DNA of 64,000 nucleotides, from positions 3,782,001 through 3,846,000 of the forward strand of contig NZ_CP082292.1 of the NCBI RefSeq assembly GCF_019880205.1, written 5' to 3'. The position numbers were made by a program, and so were the translations under genes. Origin of the DNA: Pantoea alfalfae. Its GTDB lineage: Bacteria; Pseudomonadota; Gammaproteobacteria; Enterobacterales; Enterobacteriaceae. Below the pieces are notes generated by a model. That model had not been told where the DNA came from. It did not search any database and saw only the letters and a list, made by a program, of their open reading frames with translations. Shown here piece by piece: positions 29,797 to 39,971 of the stretch; position 1 is the stretch's first letter, and each line of letters starts with the position of its first letter.

Positions 29797-31296
29797 CTAT
29801 TCGTGGAGGCGCCTCACACGCCTCTCACTCTCATCCGCATCCCTGTCGTCATCTGCATCGTCAGCGGCCCGGTTTTCCGGCATGGCCCGTTCGGCCAGCT
29901 GAGGATTAATGGGTCGTTTGATCTCCACGCCCAGCGCACGAAATCCTTCCGTCTGCGCAATCAGGTTGCCGCGCCCTTCTGCCAGCTTTTTCATCGCCTC
30001 GCGATAGCTGTTCTGCGCCTTATCCAGGCTGTGACCAATGCCGCTCATGTCATCGACAAACAGTCGCATCTTGTCATAGAGGCGCGTAGCCCGGTCAGCA
30101 ATACGCTGCGCATTACGGCTCTGATGCTCATAGCGCCAGAGATTGTTAATAGTACGCAGCGCCACCAGCAGCGTGGTGGGACTGACCAGCATAATGTTCT
30201 GCTGCAGCGCCTCGCCAATCAGCTCAGGCTGGCGGTCAATCGCCAGCAAAAAGGCCGGCTCGACCGGAATGAACATCAACACATAATCCAGCGACCGTAA
30301 ACCGGGCAATTGTTGATAATCTTTTCGTCCCAGCAGGCGAATGTGCGCCCGCATGGCGCTGACATGCTCCTGGATCGCCTGCTCACGTTCGATCTCATCA
30401 TCCGCATTGAAGTAGCGTTCATAGGCCACCAGCGTCATTTTGGCGTCCACCACGACATCTTTGCCCTGCGGCAGACGCACAATGACATCCGGTTGCATCC
30501 GGCCCTGCTGTTCTGACTGGATGCTGACCTGAGTTTCATATTCGTAGCCTTCACGCAGCCCGGAGGCCTCCAGTACACGGCTCAGCACCACTTCACCCCA
30601 GTTACCCTGGATTTTATTGTCGCCCTTGAGCGCTTTGGTCAGGTTAAGCGCCTCCTGTGCCATCTGCGCATTCAACTGCTGTAACTGCCGGATTTCATGA
30701 GTCAGGGTGTGCCGTTCACGCGCTTCTGCCCCAAAGCTTTCATGCACCTGACGGCGAAAGCCATCCAGCTGTTCACGCAGCGGGCCAATCAGCCCGTCCA
30801 GACTCTGACGGTTCTGTTCATCGACACGACGGCCGCTGTTTTCGAAAATACGGTTGGCGAGGTTTTCAAACTGGGCGCTGAGGCGTTGTTCGCTGTTGGT
30901 CAGCAGGCGCTGTTTCTCTTCAGCCGCGAAACGTGTCTCTTCAAGGCGGATGGTCACTTCGCGCAGCTCCGCTTCCTGCGCGCTGTTAACCTCCAGCTGA
31001 TTGCGCAGTTCACGATTAAGCTGTTCGCTTTCATTGCGCCAGTAATCGAGCTGTTGCAGGCGCTCATTGGCCCCGCTCAGCGCGCCATGAAGCTGACGCA
31101 GTTCCTGCTCACGCTGCTGCGTCTGCTGCTGAAGCTGTTCGATCTGCTGCTGCTGGCGCTGTTGCGCCTCTTCCTGCAGACGGCGCTCGGTCTGAAAACT
31201 GGCGACCTGATGGCCGGCACGTAACTGTGCCAGCATCCAGCCAATCCCCAACCCGGCAAGCGCCAGACAGGCGCTGATAATGATGTGCTGATCCAT
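29797..31296 (-). CDS. rmuC: DNA recombination protein RmuC
   Basis: Member of the RmuC family, which limits inversions at short inverted repeats in E. coli and carries a restriction-nuclease-like core. The 499-residue protein has an N-terminal membrane helix (about 5-23), a long Gln/Glu-rich coiled coil (about 28-215) and the nuclease-like domain (about 225-420) with QPDVIVRLPQGKDVVVDAKM, which holds the PD-(D/E)XK-type VVDAK motif. The C-terminal tail is acidic and low in complexity. Confidence 0.95.
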   Translation of the reverse strand: MDQHIIISACLALAGLGIGWMLAQLRAGHQVASFQTERRLQEEAQQRQQQQIEQLQQQTQQREQELRQLHGALSGANERLQQLDYWRNESEQLNRELRNQLEVNSAQEAELREVTIRLEETRFAAEEKQRLLTNSEQRLSAQFENLANRIFENSGRRVDEQNRQSLDGLIGPLREQLDGFRRQVHESFGAEARERHTLTHEIRQLQQLNAQMAQEALNLTKALKGDNKIQGNWGEVVLSRVLEASGLREGYEYETQVSIQSEQQGRMQPDVIVRLPQGKDVVVDAKMTLVAYERYFNADDEIEREQAIQEHVSAMRAHIRLLGRKDYQQLPGLRSLDYVLMFIPVEPAFLLAIDRQPELIGEALQQNIMLVSPTTLLVALRTINNLWRYEHQSRNAQRIADRATRLYDKMRLFVDDMSGIGHSLDKAQNSYREAMKKLAEGRGNLIAQTEGFRALGVEIKRPINPQLAERAMPENRAADDADDDRDADESERRVRRLHE

Positions 31297-31381
31297 GATT
31301 TCCCCGCGACTCAGGCTGCTGAGGAAAAAGGTAGAGTCGCACTGTATGAATGTCCAGATAAATTTACCGGCATTCAGCGCC

Positions 31382-32650
31382 TTACAGGGCCGCTACCGTC
31401 AGCTTTCCAGCCTGCCACTCATCAATCAGGAAGAATGGCATCGGCAAAAGCCACTCGCCGTTTTTGACCTGCGCCAGATAATGCCAGGTTGTCTCGCCAG
31501 AAGTGATCGCGACGCGCTGTCTGCTCCCTTCAGGAGCGCTGGATTTACCGGTCATACTGGCAAAGCCGGCATTGCTGCCTACGTGGAAATGCGGCGTCTG
31601 CCAGCGCACGGGCGCATGATCAGGCCACGCCTGGGCCTGATGAAAGTTGAACAGTTCATCATGGCTCAGGAGGCTTTCACGCACTGTGGGCCATAACGCC
31701 ACTTTGAGGAAATATTGATCGGTGAAGCGCTGGCTGCCCTGATACTGTGCAATGAAATCACGCATCGCCTGCTCCACATTCCGGAAAACACCGTGACAGC
31801 CGCCCCACATCCCTGCCAGCAGCAGTTCGGTATGGGAGAAGTAGTCACGCATATGGTGGAACCAGTAAGGCGATGCCAGCCAGGCGTTAACCGCCGCCGC
31901 TTCGCGCTCTGAAAGCAGCGAGTCGGCATCGCGCACGATAAAACGCTTCACGTCAGGATCGTCGAGCACCAGAAAGCGCCACAGGGTCGGAAACAGCGTT
32001 TTTTCGTGAGACATATCGACCAGTTGCACATGTGGCTGGTCCAGGCGCTGCCAGACATGCTGCGGCACGCTGTCATCAAGGTAGATGCGGCAAACCCAGC
32101 CGGGATAGAACTCAGGCGCCACCTCAACATTTTTAATCAGCGTTTCGCAATAGCGTGGCTGATCGCCATACAGGCAGAAGGCGATGACATTCTGATGTGG
32201 CTGGCTGAGATCGACAGGCTCAGGTTGCGGAGCAGGAAACGCGGCACGCTGTCCCTGACTGAAACGCGCATCAGAGCGCATTAGCGATGTCAGACCAAAA
32301 CGTGCCACCTCTTCCTTTTTACCCAGCCAGCCGCACACTTCGGTTAAGCCATCCAGCCAGGTTTCAGAGGCGGTAGCCTGCACAGCGGGCGGTGACTGAT
32401 AAATCTTCTGGTAGATTTTGTACGATTTATTGTACTGACCCAGACGCAGCAGGCAGAGCGCGTAGTCGCTCAGCACCTGCATCTGATTGGGCATGGAGCG
32501 CAGGACTTCTTCGCAGCACTGAGCAGCCAGCGCGTGGTTACCCTGCTGCATGGCGGCGCGAAAACGTTCGGCGCTGCGTTCCAGACGGGCATTGATTGCC
32601 GCAGGATTAGCGCCAGGGACAGGACGTCGGACAGGAATCGTATTGCGCAT
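31382..32650 (-). CDS. TPR / glycosyltransferase-like protein, function unknown
   Basis: A 422-residue cytoplasmic-looking protein without signal peptide. The N-terminal region (about 26-130) reads as helical tetratricopeptide-type repeats (HALAAQCCEEVLRSMPNQ, ALCLLRLGQYNKSYKIYQK). From about 150 the sequence changes to an alpha/beta domain starting NVIAFCLYGDQPRY, with RDADS at 240-244, which looks like the DxD metal/nucleotide-sugar motif of GT-A glycosyltransferases, then a Trp/His-rich segment. The donor and acceptor cannot be told. It replaces nothing in E. coli, where rmuC and udp are adjacent. The ATG at 32650 follows GAGAG. Confidence 0.75.
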   Translation of the reverse strand: MRNTIPVRRPVPGANPAAINARLERSAERFRAAMQQGNHALAAQCCEEVLRSMPNQMQVLSDYALCLLRLGQYNKSYKIYQKIYQSPPAVQATASETWLDGLTEVCGWLGKKEEVARFGLTSLMRSDARFSQGQRAAFPAPQPEPVDLSQPHQNVIAFCLYGDQPRYCETLIKNVEVAPEFYPGWVCRIYLDDSVPQHVWQRLDQPHVQLVDMSHEKTLFPTLWRFLVLDDPDVKRFIVRDADSLLSEREAAAVNAWLASPYWFHHMRDYFSHTELLLAGMWGGCHGVFRNVEQAMRDFIAQYQGSQRFTDQYFLKVALWPTVRESLLSHDELFNFHQAQAWPDHAPVRWQTPHFHVGSNAGFASMTGKSSAPEGSRQRVAITSGETTWHYLAQVKNGEWLLPMPFFLIDEWQAGKLTVAAL

Positions 32651-32742
32651 AAACACTCTCAGGTTTCACTGATGTTACGCGCCGTTAACTACCGGCAACA
32701 GGTTTTGAGTCTGGACAAAAAACCTGTTGCCCGACGCGGTCA

Positions 32743-33504
32743 TTATAATAAACGACGCGCCGCTTCGACCACAATCTTCACTGCGTCACTTTCTGTCTGC
32801 TTCATGGTGACCGCATCCGGAATCTCTTTCTGAGTACGGTTCACAATCACGCCCGCGACCATGCCGGCCCGCAGACCCTGGCTGGCGCACATGGTTAACA
32901 GCGTTGCAGATTCCATCTCATAGTTAAGCACGCCCATCTCCTGCCACTCTTTCATCGATCCTTTGAAACGACTGACGACACGGCCTGAAACAGTGTCGTA
33001 GCGCTCCTGGCCCGGATAGAAGGTGTCAGAAGAGGCGGTGATGCCAATGTGGGTTTTCGCGCCACAGGCTTCAGCGGCGGCAACCAGTGCGGTGGTGCAG
33101 GCGAAGTCAGCGACAGCCGGGAATTCCATCGGGGCAAAATGCAGGCTTGCTCCGTCCAGGCGAACGGACGCGGTGGTCACCAGCACATCGCCGACGTTAA
33201 TGTGTGGCTGGATAGCACCTGTGGTACCGACTCGCAGGAAGGTACGCACGCCAAGCTGCGCCAGCTCTTCGACCGCAATCGATGTAGAAGGACCGCCGAT
33301 GCCCGTTGAGCAGACAATGACCGGCTTGCCATCAAGTTTAGCCAGCCAGGAGGTAAATTCACGGTGTGAGGCGAGATGCGTGGCATCTTCCATCAGTCCG
33401 GCAATTTTCTTCACACGCTCCGGGTCACCCGGCACAATCGCCAGGGTCGCGCCCTGCAGATCGGCTTTTGTCAGGCCAAGATGGAAAACGTCAGACTGTG
33501 TCAT
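32743..33504 (-). CDS. udp: Uridine phosphorylase
   Basis: Phosphorolysis of uridine to uracil and ribose-1-phosphate. The 253-residue protein has the nucleoside phosphorylase phosphate site [14 protein letters not shown] and RVGTTGAIQ, and the base/ribose segment [10 protein letters not shown]. The length equals E. coli Udp. It is preceded by two CRP sites 52 bp apart, the layout of CRP/CytR control. Confidence 0.99.
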   Translation of the reverse strand: MTQSDVFHLGLTKADLQGATLAIVPGDPERVKKIAGLMEDATHLASHREFTSWLAKLDGKPVIVCSTGIGGPSTSIAVEELAQLGVRTFLRVGTTGAIQPHINVGDVLVTTASVRLDGASLHFAPMEFPAVADFACTTALVAAAEACGAKTHIGITASSDTFYPGQERYDTVSGRVVSRFKGSMKEWQEMGVLNYEMESATLLTMCASQGLRAGMVAGVIVNRTQKEIPDAVTMKQTESDAVKIVVEAARRLL

Positions 33505-33537
33505 TTTCAGACTCCTGTTAAGGGAAGGTAGCGCGCC

Positions 33538-33632
33538 ACTCTACGCCAGCACGCCCGATAAATATGTGACAAAATTCACTTAAGAAAATGAAAGTTACAT
33601 TTCCCGGAACATAAAATGTGATTTTAATCACA
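33538..33632 (-). promoter_or_regulatory. udp control region with two CRP sites
   Basis: Two palindromes: TGTGA-N6-TCACT at 33565-33580 and TGTGA-N6-TCACA at 33617-33632, centres 52 bp apart. A -10 box TAGAGT is read on the minus strand at 33538-33543; a start near 33531 would place the proximal CRP site at about -41.5. In E. coli CytR binds between two such sites and represses udp; that part is by analogy. The remaining gap up to dlhH (33809) shows no gene. Confidence 0.85.
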
Positions 33633-33808
33633 TAATTACGTCTTATTCATCCGGATAGCCCTCAGCGAGGCTGTGTCAGGGTCGGCGCAATGTTAAAGAG
33701 GTGGATGATTTTATTCGCTGTTGATTCTGTTAACCGACACCTGGACGCAGACGCTTTACGGCCAGGCTATAGTTACGTGATTGCGTAAATGCTTGCACGG
33801 AGAGAATA

Positions 33809-34642
33809 ATGAAACCCAGTGACAATATGGCACAAAAACCGGCGACGGGCGGCTTTGCCCCTGCCGTGCAGCCCACCGCCTCTACCACCATTATTACCGA
33901 AAGCCCGGCCATTCACTCAGGTGAAACCTCAGTGCCCAGCCAGGGCGAAAACATGCCGGCATTTTTTGCAAAACCGCACTCAGCGGAAGGCCCATTGCCT
34001 GTGGTGCTGGTGGTGCAGGAGATCTTTGGTGTCCATGAGCACATCCGGGACATCTGCCGCCGTCTGGCGCTGGAAGGCTATCTGGCGATTGCGCCTGAGC
34101 TCTATTTCCGCGAAGGCGACCCGACTGAGTATAACGATATCCCGACGCTGTTCAGCGAGCTGGTCAGCAAAGTGCCTGACACCCAGGTGCTGGCCGATCT
34201 CGATCATGCCGCTAACTGGGCGGCACGCAACGGCGGCGATATCCGTCGCATGGGCATCACCGGTTTTTGCTGGGGTGGCCGCATCAGCTGGCTCTACGCC
34301 GCGCATAACCCACAGCTACGCGCCGCGGTTGCCTGGTATGGGCGACTGACCGGCGAGCGCACGCTGAAGCAGCAGAAGCATCCTATTGATATTGCGGTCG
34401 ACCTGAATGCGCCAGTATTAGGTTTGTATGGTGGCCAGGATGAGGGTATCCCGCTGGAGAGCGTCGAGCAGATGCGTCAGGCACTCCATGCCGCCAATGC
34501 AACCGCCGAGATCATCGTCTATCCCGAAGCGGGCCATGCCTTTAATGCTGACTATCGTGCAAGCTATCATGCTGAATCAGCCAATGATGGCTGGCAGCGG
34601 ATGCTGGCCTGGTTCAGGCAGTATGGCGTGGCATCAAAATAA
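33809..34642 (+). CDS. dlhH: Dienelactone hydrolase family protein DlhH
   Basis: Alpha/beta-hydrolase, 277 residues, orthologue of E. coli DlhH (YsgA). It has the EIFGVHEHIRD region, the nucleophile elbow GFCWGG (Cys as nucleophile), the acid in LYGGQDEG and the histidine in AGHAFNADYR. The natural substrate in enterobacteria is not known to me. It is convergent with metE, with a shared terminator. Confidence 0.95.
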   Translation: MKPSDNMAQKPATGGFAPAVQPTASTTIITESPAIHSGETSVPSQGENMPAFFAKPHSAEGPLPVVLVVQEIFGVHEHIRDICRRLALEGYLAIAPELYFREGDPTEYNDIPTLFSELVSKVPDTQVLADLDHAANWAARNGGDIRRMGITGFCWGGRISWLYAAHNPQLRAAVAWYGRLTGERTLKQQKHPIDIAVDLNAPVLGLYGGQDEGIPLESVEQMRQALHAANATAEIIVYPEAGHAFNADYRASYHAESANDGWQRMLAWFRQYGVASK

Positions 34643-34674
34643 ATAAACAGGGCGCTTCTGCGCCCCTGTTTATT
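34642..34674. terminator. Bidirectional terminator between dlhH and metE
   Basis: Long stem with AATAAACAGGGCGC (34642-34655) against GCGCCCCTGTTTATT (34660-34674), loop TTCT and one bulged C. A/T-rich arms on both sides allow termination from either direction. Confidence 0.85.
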
Positions 34675-34691
34675 GCCATCCGGTCCCATTC

Positions 34692-36962
34692 CTACGCCGT
34701 CTCACCACGCAGTTTCTTTGCCGCCGTCACCATATTGGCCAGCGCCTGACGTGTTTCCGTCCAGCCACGCGTTTTCAGACCGCAGTCCGGGTTTACCCAT
34801 AGACGCGCTTCCGGAATCCGTTTCGCCGCCTTCAGCAACAGCGCCTCTATCCACGCCACGCTGGGGACATTAGGCGAGTGAATGTCATAGACGCCGGGGC
34901 CGATTTCATTCGGGTAGTCGAAGTGTTCGAACGACTCCAGTAAGTCCATGTCAGACCGTGAGGTTTCAATCGTGATCACATCAGCATCCAGCGCAGCGAT
35001 GGCGTCCATGATGTCGTTGAACTCGCAGTAACACATATGCGTATGAATCTGGGTTTCATCCCGCGCCACCGCCGCATTCAGCCGGAACGCCTCCACTGCC
35101 CAGTTCAGATAGTCTGCCCACTCAGACTGATGCAGTGGCAGACCTTCACGCAGTGCAGGCTCATCGATCTGAATAATACCAATGCCTGCTTTCTCCAGGT
35201 CTTCCACTTCGTCACGCAGCGCCAGCGCGATCTGCTTTGCGATAGTTTCCCGTGGCACATCTTCACGCGGGAATGACCAGCAGAGAATCGTCACCGGGCC
35301 GGTCAGCATTCCTTTTACCGGCTTGTCAGTCAGCGACTGAGCATATCGGGCCCACTCGACGGTAATCGCCTCTGGGCGACTGACATCGCCGATGATCACA
35401 GGCGGTTTCACACAGCGGGAACCGTAGCTCTGTACCCAGCCATTCTGGGTAAAGACAAATCCCTCCAGATGCTCGCCGAAGTACTCAACCATGTCGTTAC
35501 GTTCTGCTTCACCGTGAACCAGGACATCCAGTCCCAGCCGCTCCTGTTCGATGATCGCCTGTTTAATATGCTCCGCGATGCCGGTGCGGTAATGATTACT
35601 GTCGAGACGGCCCTGCTTAAAATCGAGGCGCAGGCCGCGAATTTCAGTGGTCTGTGGAAAAGAACCGATCGTCGTGGTGGGCCAGGCGGGCAGATTGAAA
35701 CGCTGACGCTGCAGAAGTGCCCGCACCGGGTAGGCGCTCAGACGTTGACTGTGCTGTGGCGTAATGGCCTGAAGACGCTGGCCTACCGCGGCATTATGCA
35801 CACGGCGGGAATAAGCACGGGCGCGCACCGGTGCGCTCCAGGCCTCCAGCGAGGCGGGATCATTCGTGTTGAGTGCCTGACTCAGCAGCGAGAGCTCTGT
35901 ACATTTTTGCAGCGCAAAGGCGAACCAGCTTTTGACTTCATCATCCAGCCGGGTCTCGACGCCGAGATCGATCGGACTGTGCAGCAGCGAGCAGGAGGAG
36001 CCAATCCACACCTGTTCACGCGCTCTGGTCAGCGGTTGCAGGCGACTGAACCAGCGGCTCAGATCGGCACGCCAGACGTTACGTCCGTTGATCACGCCAA
36101 GCGACAGCAGCCAGCTGGCGGGCAGTTGCTGATTCAGCTGCTCAATATCATCGCGGCCATGAACCAGATCGATATGCAGGCCCTGCACCGGCAGCGCACG
36201 AATCACATCAATGTTCTGTCCGATGCTGTCAAAATAGGTGGTCAGCAGCAGCTTACTGTTACCCTGCAGCGCGTCATACGTCGGCTGGAAGGCTTCGCGC
36301 CACGTCTGCGGCAGCTCCAGTGCCAGGGCGGGTTCATCAATCTGTACCCATTCGATGCCGCGCTTCGCCAGTTCTGCCAGCACCTGCTGGTAAACCGGCA
36401 GAATCCTTTCCAGCAGCGACAGACGTTCAAAGGGCTCACCTTTAACTTTACCCAGCCACAGATACGTCACCGGTCCCAGCAGCACCGGTTTGATGTTGTG
36501 GCCCAGCGCCAGCGCCTCATCCACCTCATCCAGCAGCTGAGTCCAGGTAAGTTTAAAGGTCTGGTCCTGAGTAAATTCCGGCACCATGTAGTGATAGTTG
36601 GTGTTAAACCATTTAGTCATTTCTGCCGCCGCCGCAGGCTCGCCAGTCGGCGCACGACCGCGCCCCAGACGAAACAGCGTGTCGAGATCAACGGTCCCCT
36701 CTTTGTTCTGATGACGCGTGGGTATGTTGCCCAGCAGCAGGCTGGTAGTCAGCACATGATCATACCAGGCAAAATCGCCGACCGGCAGCAGATCGACGCC
36801 CGCCTCTTTCTGTTGTTGCCAGTGTCGCGCACGCAGCTCGCGGCCCGTCTCCAGTAAGGCCTGCTGCGTGCTGTCGCCTGCCCAGTAACGCTCCAGTGCT
36901 TTTTTCAGTTCACGGCGCAGGCCAATTCGGGGAAAGCCGAGGGTATGGTTGAGGATAGTCAT
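34692..36962 (-). CDS. metE: Cobalamin-independent methionine synthase
   Basis: Transfers the methyl group of 5-methyl-tetrahydropteroyl-triglutamate to homocysteine. The 756-residue protein has the usual two barrel halves; the zinc ligands are in [10 protein letters not shown] (His and second Cys) and [11 protein letters not shown]. coli has 753 residues. The ATG at 36962 gives [14 protein letters not shown], the conserved N-terminus; a longer frame adds 16 residues. It is divergent from its activator gene metR. Confidence 0.99.
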   Translation of the reverse strand: MTILNHTLGFPRIGLRRELKKALERYWAGDSTQQALLETGRELRARHWQQQKEAGVDLLPVGDFAWYDHVLTTSLLLGNIPTRHQNKEGTVDLDTLFRLGRGRAPTGEPAAAAEMTKWFNTNYHYMVPEFTQDQTFKLTWTQLLDEVDEALALGHNIKPVLLGPVTYLWLGKVKGEPFERLSLLERILPVYQQVLAELAKRGIEWVQIDEPALALELPQTWREAFQPTYDALQGNSKLLLTTYFDSIGQNIDVIRALPVQGLHIDLVHGRDDIEQLNQQLPASWLLSLGVINGRNVWRADLSRWFSRLQPLTRAREQVWIGSSCSLLHSPIDLGVETRLDDEVKSWFAFALQKCTELSLLSQALNTNDPASLEAWSAPVRARAYSRRVHNAAVGQRLQAITPQHSQRLSAYPVRALLQRQRFNLPAWPTTTIGSFPQTTEIRGLRLDFKQGRLDSNHYRTGIAEHIKQAIIEQERLGLDVLVHGEAERNDMVEYFGEHLEGFVFTQNGWVQSYGSRCVKPPVIIGDVSRPEAITVEWARYAQSLTDKPVKGMLTGPVTILCWSFPREDVPRETIAKQIALALRDEVEDLEKAGIGIIQIDEPALREGLPLHQSEWADYLNWAVEAFRLNAAVARDETQIHTHMCYCEFNDIMDAIAALDADVITIETSRSDMDLLESFEHFDYPNEIGPGVYDIHSPNVPSVAWIEALLLKAAKRIPEARLWVNPDCGLKTRGWTETRQALANMVTAAKKLRGETA

Positions 36963-37010
36963 GTGCTGTTCTCCAGATAATCTTTCACTTTGGCTTAAAT
37001 GGGCAGCCAA

Positions 37011-37034
37011 AGATGTTTAGCCGTCCAGATGTTT
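37011..37034. promoter_or_regulatory. MetJ operator (tandem met boxes) between metE and metR
   Basis: Three 8-bp units in register: AGATGTTT, AGCCGTCC, AGATGTTT, each matching 6 of 8 bases of the MetJ box AGACGTCT. The array lies in the metE-metR divergent region, where MetJ with S-adenosylmethionine represses both genes in E. coli. I did not find an unambiguous MetR site. Confidence 0.75.
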
Positions 37035-37106
37035 ACACTGCTATACTCTGCGGGTACTGTATGTTGCTCAAGCGCAATATGTTCATTTTCGATGTGAAGG
37101 ACTCTC

Positions 37107-38033
37107 ATGATCGAACTCAAGCACCTGCGGACGCTTCAGGCTCTGCGCAATACGGGATCGCTGGCGGCGGCGGCAGCCCAGCTTCATCAGACGCAGTCGG
37201 CGTTGTCTCACCAGTTCAGCGATCTGGAGCAGCGGCTGGGATTCCGCCTGTTCGTCCGTAAAAGTCAGCCACTGCGCTTTACGCCGCAGGGCGATATTCT
37301 GCTGCAGCTGGCAGAGCAGGTGCTGCCGCAGATTCAGCAGGCGTTGCAGGCCTGCCATGAGCCGCATCAGACCACGCTGCGGGTGGCGATTGAGTGTCAC
37401 AGCTGCATTCAGTGGCTGACCCCAGCGCTGGATAAATTCCGTCAGAGCTGGCCGCAGGTGGTGATGGATTTTAAATCGGGCGTGACCTTTGATCCGCAGC
37501 CTGCTCTGCAGCAGGGTGAGCTGGATGTGGTGCTGACCTCCGACATTCTGGCGCGCTCGGGCCTGTTCTACTCACCGATGTTTGATTATGAAGTACGGCT
37601 GGTACTGGCGACGGATCACCCGCTGGCCCAGGTTGAGCAGATTTCGCCGGAAGATTTAGCCGATGAAGTGCTGATGATCTATCCGGTGCAGCGTCAGCGT
37701 CTGGATATCTGGCGTCACTTCCTGCAGCCCGCTGGCGTCAGCCCGGCCCTGAAAAGTGTGGATAATACCCTGCTGATGATTCAGATGGTGTCGGCACGGA
37801 TGGGGATTGCCGCACTGCCGCACTGGGTGGTAGAGAGTTTTGAGAAGCAGGGTCTGGTCGTCACGCGCACACTAGGTGATGGACTTTGGAGCCGTCTTTA
37901 TGCAGCCGTACGCGAAGGAGAACAGCGTCAGCCGGTGCTGGAAGCCTTTATCCGCTTTGCCCGACAGCACGCCTGTGAGCATCTGCCGTTTGTGCGTGAC
38001 GCCGCGCGGCCTGGTGCCGTGTTACAGCGGTAA
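37107..38033 (+). CDS. metR: LysR-type regulator MetR
   Basis: Homocysteine-responsive activator of metE and related genes. The 308-residue protein has an N-terminal LysR helix-turn-helix (about 1-60, [19 protein letters not shown] and [17 protein letters not shown]) and the effector domain (about 90-295). A GAAGGA ribosome binding site precedes the ATG. It is divergent from metE with met boxes between. Confidence 0.98.
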   Translation: MIELKHLRTLQALRNTGSLAAAAAQLHQTQSALSHQFSDLEQRLGFRLFVRKSQPLRFTPQGDILLQLAEQVLPQIQQALQACHEPHQTTLRVAIECHSCIQWLTPALDKFRQSWPQVVMDFKSGVTFDPQPALQQGELDVVLTSDILARSGLFYSPMFDYEVRLVLATDHPLAQVEQISPEDLADEVLMIYPVQRQRLDIWRHFLQPAGVSPALKSVDNTLLMIQMVSARMGIAALPHWVVESFEKQGLVVTRTLGDGLWSRLYAAVREGEQRQPVLEAFIRFARQHACEHLPFVRDAARPGAVLQR

Positions 38034-38116
38034 TCCGACGGACACAAACCTGCGCGAACGCGGGCAAAATCCCCTATAATGCGCAGCCTGTCGACTGACC
38101 ATGAGAAGATCTCACC

Positions 38117-38596
38117 ATGACTAACAATGATATTCTGCGCAGCGTGCGCTACATGCTCAACCTGAGCGATGCCAAAATGGTGGAGATTTTTGCGCTGGCA
38201 CAATGTGACGTGCCGCTGGCGGATATTCAGGCGTGGCTGAAAAAAGATGACGATGCTGCGTTCCGTCCCTGCCCCGATGTGCTGATGGGTTATTTTCTGA
38301 ATGGCCTGATCTTCTACCGTCGCGGCAAAAGTGAAGATGCGCCCGCGCCGTCGATTGAGCGCAAGATGACCAATAACATCTTCATGAGAAAGCTGCGTAT
38401 CGCTTTTGATCTGAAAACCACCGACATTCCTGATGTACTGAAGCGCGTGAATTTTACCGTTTCACAGGCTGAGATTGGTGCGATTTTCCGCAAACCTGAT
38501 CATAAGAACTACCGCGAATGCGGCGATCAGATTCTGCGTAACTTCCTGAAAGGGCTGGCGATGATTCAGCGCCCTAAGAGTGAGAAGCCTGCTTAA
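38117..38596 (+). CDS. yehS: DUF1456 protein, YehS homologue
   Basis: A 159-residue protein made of two copies of the DUF1456 unit. The first has NDILRSVRYML and LMGYFLNGLIFYRRGK; the second has NNIFMRKLRIAFDLKTTDI and PDHKNYRECGDQILRNFLKGL. It is clearly related to E. coli YehS (156 residues), whose gene lies elsewhere in E. coli. The function is unknown; no enzyme motif is seen. It has its own short promoter region after metR. Confidence 0.92.
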   Translation: MTNNDILRSVRYMLNLSDAKMVEIFALAQCDVPLADIQAWLKKDDDAAFRPCPDVLMGYFLNGLIFYRRGKSEDAPAPSIERKMTNNIFMRKLRIAFDLKTTDIPDVLKRVNFTVSQAEIGAIFRKPDHKNYRECGDQILRNFLKGLAMIQRPKSEKPA

Positions 38597-39107
38597 CGTC
38601 TGTGGCTGATCGCTTCGGGTACCTGCGTGGTCAGAAGTGGCGCATCTGATCGCAAAGAAAGCCTGCATCCATGCAGCACGGCCTCGCCATCCCTGGCTCG
38701 GACGCTTTGCTCCTCAGTTGCGCCACCTCTTCCCTCAAGCTTCTTCATGGCTTTTTAATCAGCAACACCAGGCCAGCTCTGGGGAGTGAAAGCGGGTCAT
38801 CGGTGGAGCGTTCGTCGCAGGGGGAAAAAGCGCCGGGGGCATTTCTGAACCATCCTGTAAGATTCCTTCGCGATCGCATACGCCAGCTCCATCGCGAATG
38901 CTCTACGTTTCAGCGACCCATCCCCTCCTTCATATTCGCTCTGAGCCCCTGGTTCTACTGCGATGATGCTGTTAAGTCTCCAGGGCTGGCGCGTCTGAAG
39001 AGCGAAGCGTCCGGGCCAGGAATGGCCCGGCCGATCCACAGGGATGTGAGATTCCTTCGCGATCGGACGCGCCAGCCCGGGAGGCCGCACCCATGCAACA
39101 GGCCTGT
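38597..39107. repeat. Gene-free spacer with a duplicated 32-bp element
   Basis: 511 bp between yehS and yigM. A 32-bp unit occurs twice in the same direction, 38856-38887 and 39045-39076, with 4 mismatches; its core is GATTCCTTCGCGATCG. A hairpin GGGCCAGGAATGGCCC lies at about 39013-39028. Frames in both strands cross the repeats and have no family resemblance. It looks like an intergenic repeat cassette; whether it is dispersed in the genome cannot be told from here. Confidence 0.6.
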
Positions 39108-39971
39108 TTATGACAGGTCACCGCGCCCCACCACCCAGCGCTTATGCACCCACAGCGAGGCAAGAATCACCAGCGCGCCCGCAATAAAGCTCGGCCAGTG
39201 CGGTTTTTCCTGCCAGATAGCCAGATTCACCAGCAGCCCGGCAGGCACGTGCATGTTATTCATAATGCCCAGCGTACCGGCATCAACCTGCGTCGCACCG
39301 TAGTTCCACATAAAATAGCCGAGACCGGAAGCCGCAACGCCCAGCCAGACCAGAATGCCCCACTGCAATGAGGTGGTCGGCAATTTCTGCGGATTGCCCC
39401 AGGCACACCAGGCGATCACCGCAATCAACACCGCCCCCAGGTAGAACCATGAGAAGGCCGTATGCTGTGGCATGGGACGGGTCTCCTGCAGACGTTTATA
39501 GCCCACCATGCCAGCCGCGAAGCAGATGTTTGCCAGTTGCACTAACAGCAGACCGAACCAGAAATGATCGCTGACTTTGTCATAGCGAATAATGGCCGCG
39601 CCAGCCACCGCCAGCAGCGCACTAAAGATATAGCCGATGCGCAGTGGACGACGGCTGATCAGATCGTAAATCAGCGTCACATAAAGCGGCGTCATCACCG
39701 TAAACAGCAGGAATTCTGACACGCTAAGGTAGAGATAGGCTTCGAAGCTCAGCAGATACATCACCCCCAGTTGCAGCATCCCCACCAGCATATAAAGCAG
39801 CAGCGTTGAAAGGCGATGACCACGCCAGCGCAGGAAAGGCAAAAACACCAGCGCAGCCAGCGCCAGCCGCATCAGCACAGAGAACCAGCTATCCACCTGG
39901 CCAGCGAGATATTCGCCAATCAGGCTGAACGAAAATGCCCACAGAATGGTGGTAATAATCAATAAAAACAC
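39108..39971 (-). CDS. yigM: EamA-family transporter YigM (biotin uptake in E. coli)
   Basis: A 287-residue inner-membrane protein with about ten hydrophobic segments and two EamA-type halves. It aligns closely with E. coli YigM (299), described as the high-affinity biotin transporter (also named BioP). Shared blocks are FLLIITTILWAFSFS, AYLYLSVSEFLLFTV and NYGATQVDAGTLGIMNN. In E. coli it is next to metR; here yehS and a repeat spacer lie between. Confidence 0.9.
   Translation of the reverse strand: MFLLIITTILWAFSFSLIGEYLAGQVDSWFSVLMRLALAALVFLPFLRWRGHRLSTLLLYMLVGMLQLGVMYLLSFEAYLYLSVSEFLLFTVMTPLYVTLIYDLISRRPLRIGYIFSALLAVAGAAIIRYDKVSDHFWFGLLLVQLANICFAAGMVGYKRLQETRPMPQHTAFSWFYLGAVLIAVIAWCAWGNPQKLPTTSLQWGILVWLGVAASGLGYFMWNYGATQVDAGTLGIMNNMHVPAGLLVNLAIWQEKPHWPSFIAGALVILASLWVHKRWVVGRGDLS

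Noticed and set aside
35469..36857. 462-codon open frame opposite metE
   Set aside because: It lies wholly antisense to a clear metE, has the biased composition of a mirror frame and no recognisable domain.
38797..39090. 97-codon minus-strand frame in the yehS-yigM spacer
   Set aside because: Its peptide repeats (AIAKES) simply reflect the duplicated 32-bp DNA element; it looks non-coding.
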